From assembly GCA_048463395.1 (NCBI GenBank), contig DBFWPL010000023.1:128998-192997 (forward strand): 64,000 nt of DNA. Direction: 5' to 3'. The translations under genes and the position numbers were made by a program. The notes under the pieces are model-generated. The model was not told the origin of the DNA. It ran no database searches and was given only the letters and a program-made list of their open reading frames with translations. Each line of letters begins with the position of its first letter. The first letter of the stretch is position 1. This DNA comes from JAGAJR01 sp048463395. GTDB taxonomy: Bacteria > Pseudomonadota > Alphaproteobacteria > RF32 > CAG-239. This document shows positions 60,830-64,000 of the stretch, piece after piece.

Positions 60830-62485
60830 TTAAAGTTTTTTGAACGTAACAATCATAGAACTGTCTGAAAGACTTCCTGACATAATTTCAACACAACTTC
60901 CGTCATTACGATTCAAATTAAAAGCCTTTGTTGTGATACTGGTCAAATGAGTCAGAATATCTTTTTTCAAAGACGGCCAATCCTCCACGTTACTGAAAAA
61001 AGACTTTTGTGAATCCAACAACTCGGAGAAAGTCGGTTCTTTTTGCAGGAACAGTTCGTCGATATTCCATAATTTGAGATAAGCCTGATTATAAAATTTT
61101 AAACGTCCGTTAGAACCAAAGATGAGAACGGCATCAAACAAATTATCAAGAATTTCCTGCTGAACGGATAAAAGGGCATTATATGCCCGACGGGTTGCCA
61201 AACGGTCGGTAACATCCTCAAAAGCAAATGTTAATCCGCCCATAGGGTGCGGGGAGCGAACACGACGGAAAGTTCTTCCGTCCGGCAGATGAAGCATATC
61301 TTCCTTGGCTTCGATAATTGCGTTAAAATCTTTTTGTTCATCGTTTTTATACAATCTGAAATCCGGGACTTCCGGAAGCATTCTCTTTTCTCTGATAAGC
61401 TCCAAAAACATAAAGTAAGTCGGTTTGCTTTCCAGCCAGACTTCCTCCAAGCCCCAAAGCTTGGCAAAAGCTTTGTTATAAAAAGAAAGTTTGTATTTCT
61501 CGTTAAAAACGGCAAAACCGGTTCCGAGAGTTCCGAGAATTTCCAGATGGGCGTTTTGATGAAGTTTAAGATTCCTTTTCAAATCATCCAACTCGTTCAC
61601 GTCAATCAAAGAGCCGACGGTGCAGATTTTATCAAGCGATTGCTCGATATGAAAAGGCGTTTCGATAACTTCATAAGAACGCCGTTCTCCGTTGCGGATG
61701 ATATTAACGGTCTGACGTTTGATTTTGTTGCTGCTTTGTGCGACAAAAGCCAGATTTTTAGAAATGCTTTCTCCTTTCGGATTTAATATTTCTTCTTCTC
61801 CGTTAGTAAGAAATTCTTTGAATTTTTTGTTGGAAAGAATAATGTTGAGCTTCTCGTTTCTCAGCCAAACCGGATAGGCAATGTTGTCAATCATGTCTTT
61901 AAGCCGGATAATGTTTTGATATGCGTCTGTTTTCTCATTTTCCAGATTGCTGATTTTAATCGATTCGAAACTGATATCTCTGAACCAAATCATGTCGCAA
62001 TAAACGTTCCCGTCGATTCCGTTGATTCGGGAACCGGCCAGACGAATATGTTTGTTATTGTTTTTCAGCGGGAACTGGTCTTCAAAGGAAACCCCGTCTT
62101 CTCTTAGTAAATCAGTGTATTTTTGAATTTTTTTGGCATCTTCTTTATAAAAGTTTTTCAAAATTTCCTCAAAGTTGGAATTGGTACCGTTCGGCAGCCC
62201 GAGAATAACGGCCAACCGGCGGGAACACCTTTCTTTTATCGTTTTACGAGGATCGTTTACTTTCTCGTCCGGATAAATAAAAGCAAAATATCCGTCTTTA
62301 GAGGCGTAAAGCGTTTCGGCATAGCGTTCTCTGTCCCGATTGAGGAAGTAGTTTTTTTGTTTAAGCCTGAGAACCGAGATTTCCGAATATAACAGTCGTC
62401 CAAACAGAGTAATAAAAAACAATCCGATAACATACCACAGTTCCGGAGCGGCGTAAAACATGTCTAAAAGTAAATCTCTGCTCAT
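60830..62485 (-). CDS. Membrane-anchored multi-PAS protein lacking a histidine kinase domain
   Basis: 551 residues. One helix at about 17-36 (WYVIGLFFITLFGRLLYSE). PAS-like domains follow: about 60-165 (GYFAFIYPDEK), 200-310 (IAYPVWLRNEKLNIILSNKK), 320-430 (TGFAVFNEKYKLSFYNKAFA) and 440-551 (DAVLIFGSNGRLKFYNQAYL). In the alphaproteobacterial kinases built like this a HisKA and HATPase follow the last PAS. Here the reading frame stops right after the last PAS strand (SMIVTFKKL). No H-box, N or G box is found downstream. It may signal by dimerising with a kinase or be a remnant. It lies upstream of and divergent from tsaB. Confidence 0.8.
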   Translation of the reverse strand: MSRDLLLDMFYAAPELWYVIGLFFITLFGRLLYSEISVLRLKQKNYFLNRDRERYAETLYASKDGYFAFIYPDEKVNDPRKTIKERCSRRLAVILGLPNGTNSNFEEILKNFYKEDAKKIQKYTDLLREDGVSFEDQFPLKNNNKHIRLAGSRINGIDGNVYCDMIWFRDISFESIKISNLENEKTDAYQNIIRLKDMIDNIAYPVWLRNEKLNIILSNKKFKEFLTNGEEEILNPKGESISKNLAFVAQSSNKIKRQTVNIIRNGERRSYEVIETPFHIEQSLDKICTVGSLIDVNELDDLKRNLKLHQNAHLEILGTLGTGFAVFNEKYKLSFYNKAFAKLWGLEEVWLESKPTYFMFLELIREKRMLPEVPDFRLYKNDEQKDFNAIIEAKEDMLHLPDGRTFRRVRSPHPMGGLTFAFEDVTDRLATRRAYNALLSVQQEILDNLFDAVLIFGSNGRLKFYNQAYLKLWNIDELFLQKEPTFSELLDSQKSFFSNVEDWPSLKKDILTHLTSITTKAFNLNRNDGSCVEIMSGSLSDSSMIVTFKKL

Positions 62486-62580
62486 TTTTTTGATTTTATT
62501 TTGATTTTCGTTGTTTGTTTTTCGATTCTATAATATAAAAGTGAATAAGCAACATTAAAAAATCAGGCAAGTGAATAAAA

Positions 62581-63237
62581 ATGTATACGTTAGCTTTTGA
62601 TACAACGGCCAATGGCTGCTCAATTATCTTAATGAAAGACAGTGTGAAACTGGATTCTTATACGGCAAGCATGGCTTTTGGACAGGCGGAAGTTTTAATT
62701 CCGGAAATTAAAAACATTTTAGAAAACCAAAACGTAAGGTTTGATGATTTGGATTTGATAACCGTTTGTGTCGGTCCGGGGTCGTTTACCGGTGTCAGAG
62801 CCGGAATTTCCGCGGCAAGAGCTTTTGGGATTGCTAATGAAAAAATAAAAGTCTTGGGTGTAACTGCTTTTGAGGCTTATGCCGGAGATTTGCAACCGGA
62901 TGAAATCGCCGATATCAATGCCGTTATTATCGAAACCAAACGGGAAGACTTTTATTACCAGCTTTTTGATAAGCATTTGAAAAAAATTTCCGAACCCTCA
63001 GCCGGAATGAGAGAGGAAATTATTGATAAACTGCGGAATGTTAAGGTAACCTTTATCGGCGACGGAGTGGAACGCTTTTTAAGCATGCCGACAGGCTTGA
63101 GTCTCCATGTGATTCGTATGGAAAATTGTCCGCCGATAAGAGAGCTGGCAATGACAGGAATAAGAAAATATCAAAACAAGATTATTGATTTTCCGAAACC
63201 GCTGTACTTAAGAGCACCTGATGTCTGTGTAAAATAA
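62581..63237 (+). CDS. tsaB: tRNA threonylcarbamoyladenosine biosynthesis protein TsaB
   Basis: A 218-residue ASKHA-fold protein. LAFDTTANGCSIILM opens the protein and CVGPGSFTGVRAGISAARAFG is the TsaB signature. VIETKREDFYYQLF follows. TsaB is a non-catalytic partner of TsaD and, with TsaE (12.4 kb), makes t6A. The start at 62581 follows AGGCAAG. A strong terminator follows. Confidence 0.94.
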   Translation: MYTLAFDTTANGCSIILMKDSVKLDSYTASMAFGQAEVLIPEIKNILENQNVRFDDLDLITVCVGPGSFTGVRAGISAARAFGIANEKIKVLGVTAFEAYAGDLQPDEIADINAVIIETKREDFYYQLFDKHLKKISEPSAGMREEIIDKLRNVKVTFIGDGVERFLSMPTGLSLHVIRMENCPPIRELAMTGIRKYQNKIIDFPKPLYLRAPDVCVK

Positions 63238-63238
63238 C

Positions 63239-63270
63239 AAATAAGCCCTCTCTTCCGAGAGGGCTTATTT
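63239..63270. terminator. Bidirectional terminator between tsaB and the DUF1566 gene
   Basis: AAATAAGCCCTCTC at 63239-63252 and GAGAGGGCTTATTT at 63257-63270 form a perfect 14-bp stem with a TTCC loop. A/T tracts on both sides fit use by both convergent genes. Confidence 0.9.
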
Positions 63271-63277
63271 GTTAAAG

Positions 63278-64000
63278 TTAAAAAGCGATAACCGGACGGA
63301 CGTAGTATGTGGCATTCTTTAAGAGGTAGTCGATGCTACCATCACTTAGACTACCTATGCACAATGACCAAGCACTGATATTATCGTACTCGGTAGACGA
63401 CCAATACCAGCCTCCCTCGAGTGATGACTTATCAAGCATATTCAAAGCTGCATTTATCTCACTTTTTGCATTATAGATGCTTTTCAGCTCGGCATAGCTC
63501 GGCAAAAACCAGTCTCCGGCACCCGTAGCCGTGGTCATATATTCGTTGCAATACTCGGCAGCAGGGTGTGAGATGTCCCCCTTAAACGTGATAATACGTA
63601 CTGTATTAAGCTCACCGTCTGTACCACAGGATAACGGTTCGCTCGTACAATTCTCCAGTGTTGGAATATCTGGACCGTCGTATATACCCCACCTCAATTC
63701 CCTTGTCTCCAAAGCCACTGCCAACCGCTTATTGGTGTCAAAGACCACGGCAATCGGTGTCTTAGAGGTCTTGGAGTAACATTTCTTGTCCTCATAAAGA
63801 ACAGAACCGATTTTACAGGTAATTTCAACCTCATCGTCAGCACATCCTTGGTAGCAGTTTCTTCCATAATAGGCAACCAAAGTACCGGTTTGTCCGCTCG
63901 GGCAGGCATCTACATAACCACCGGCAGTACACTGCGGCTGATAACAGTCTTTTTGGCAGGTTCTGCCATAGTAAGAAACAGATGTACATAAGTTATTTGT
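63278..64000 (-). CDS. Cysteine-rich DUF1566-type protein, 5' end outside the window
   Basis: The frame is open to the right edge, giving 240 visible residues. The first part is a cysteine-rich repeat: SVSYYGRTCQKDCYQPQC, then GGYVDACPSGQTG, then LVAYYGRNCYQGCADDEVE. A DUF1566-like domain follows, with GDWFLPSYAELKSIYN, LEGGWYWSSTEYDN and AWSLCIGSLSDG, ending ATYYVRPVIAF. DUF1566 domains resemble adhesin or surface modules, and a secreted role is likely, but the signal peptide is not in view. Repeats of YYGRxC units suggest expansion. Base composition is visibly less AT-rich than nearby genes. Confidence 0.75.
   Translation of the reverse strand, partial: TNNLCTSVSYYGRTCQKDCYQPQCTAGGYVDACPSGQTGTLVAYYGRNCYQGCADDEVEITCKIGSVLYEDKKCYSKTSKTPIAVVFDTNKRLAVALETRELRWGIYDGPDIPTLENCTSEPLSCGTDGELNTVRIITFKGDISHPAAEYCNEYMTTATGAGDWFLPSYAELKSIYNAKSEINAALNMLDKSSLEGGWYWSSTEYDNISAWSLCIGSLSDGSIDYLLKNATYYVRPVIAF

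Overview
The window reads as an origin-proximal chromosomal segment of an AT-rich alphaproteobacterium. The gene order is typical of that class: mnmE-mnmG-rsmG-parA-parB, tsaE followed by a short-form hprK, mlaEF-radA-cvpA, an SRP RNA followed by dnaX-ybaB-recR, gpmI-envC-ctpA-yibQ-rppH, recF-dnaN-dnaA, rpsT, enoyl-CoA hydratase and mutM, and a permease-less regulatory PTS. The mix of housekeeping genes with cysteine-rich DUF1566 proteins and a cytosolic metzincin would suit an uncultured gut or host-associated lineage, but that placement is inference and was not tested. No tRNA, rRNA, IS element, prophage or CRISPR array was seen.

Region by region. 1-1.7 kb: end of an N-formylglutamate amidohydrolase, a HAD phosphatase and a membrane-anchored methyltransferase. 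1.7-11.2 kb: mnmE, a small unknown, mnmG, three tandem HD-domain paralogues, a PHP phosphatase, rsmG, parA, parB and an FTR-like cysteine protein. Three parS sites lie inside the coding regions of mnmE, mnmG and rsmG. 11.4-17 kb: a nuclease-fold membrane protein, tsaE, hprK, mlaE-mlaF, radA, cvpA. 17-24.8 kb: a DUF1796 protein, recR-ybaB-dnaX with the SRP RNA, an LpoA-like lipoprotein, rsmI-yraN, cca. 24.9-33.2 kb: an IalB-like protein, rlmN, an unknown, and the rppH/yibQ/ctpA/envC/gpmI operon. 33.2-40.4 kb: PBP1A, a ribbon-helix-helix protein, polA and a large archaemetzincin-like protein.

40.4-41.0 kb is the longest gene-free stretch. It holds nine GANTC sites in 145 bp, one near-match to a CtrA box, weak DnaA-box matches and an AT-rich inverted repeat, just upstream of gyrB. 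41-50.5 kb: gyrB, three tandem small membrane proteins carrying a 48-bp duplicated start region, a porin with an atypical response regulator, xthA, lolA, a 36-residue CGCGCG protein, an orphan DNA methyltransferase, HPr and EIIA-Man. 50.5-57.7 kb: recF, dnaN, dnaA, rpsT, enoyl-CoA hydratase, a secreted protein, mutM. 57.7-64 kb: a degenerate UbiB-like protein, an RHH_4 protein, a J-domain protein, a lysine-rich unknown, a PAS sensor lacking its kinase domain, tsaB, and a cysteine-rich DUF1566 protein running off the right edge.

Functional themes are chromosome replication and segregation (dnaA, dnaN, recF, gyrB, dnaX, polA, parABS), tRNA and rRNA modification (mnmE, mnmG, rsmG, rsmI, rlmN, cca, tsaE, tsaB), envelope maintenance (mlaEF, PBP1A, LpoA-like, envC, ctpA, lolA, porin) and PTS-based regulation split between hprK at 12.8 kb and HPr/EIIA at 49 kb. 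The best leads for undescribed biology are the GANTC-dense region at gyrB, the archaemetzincin-like protein, the HD triplet and the kinase-less PAS protein.
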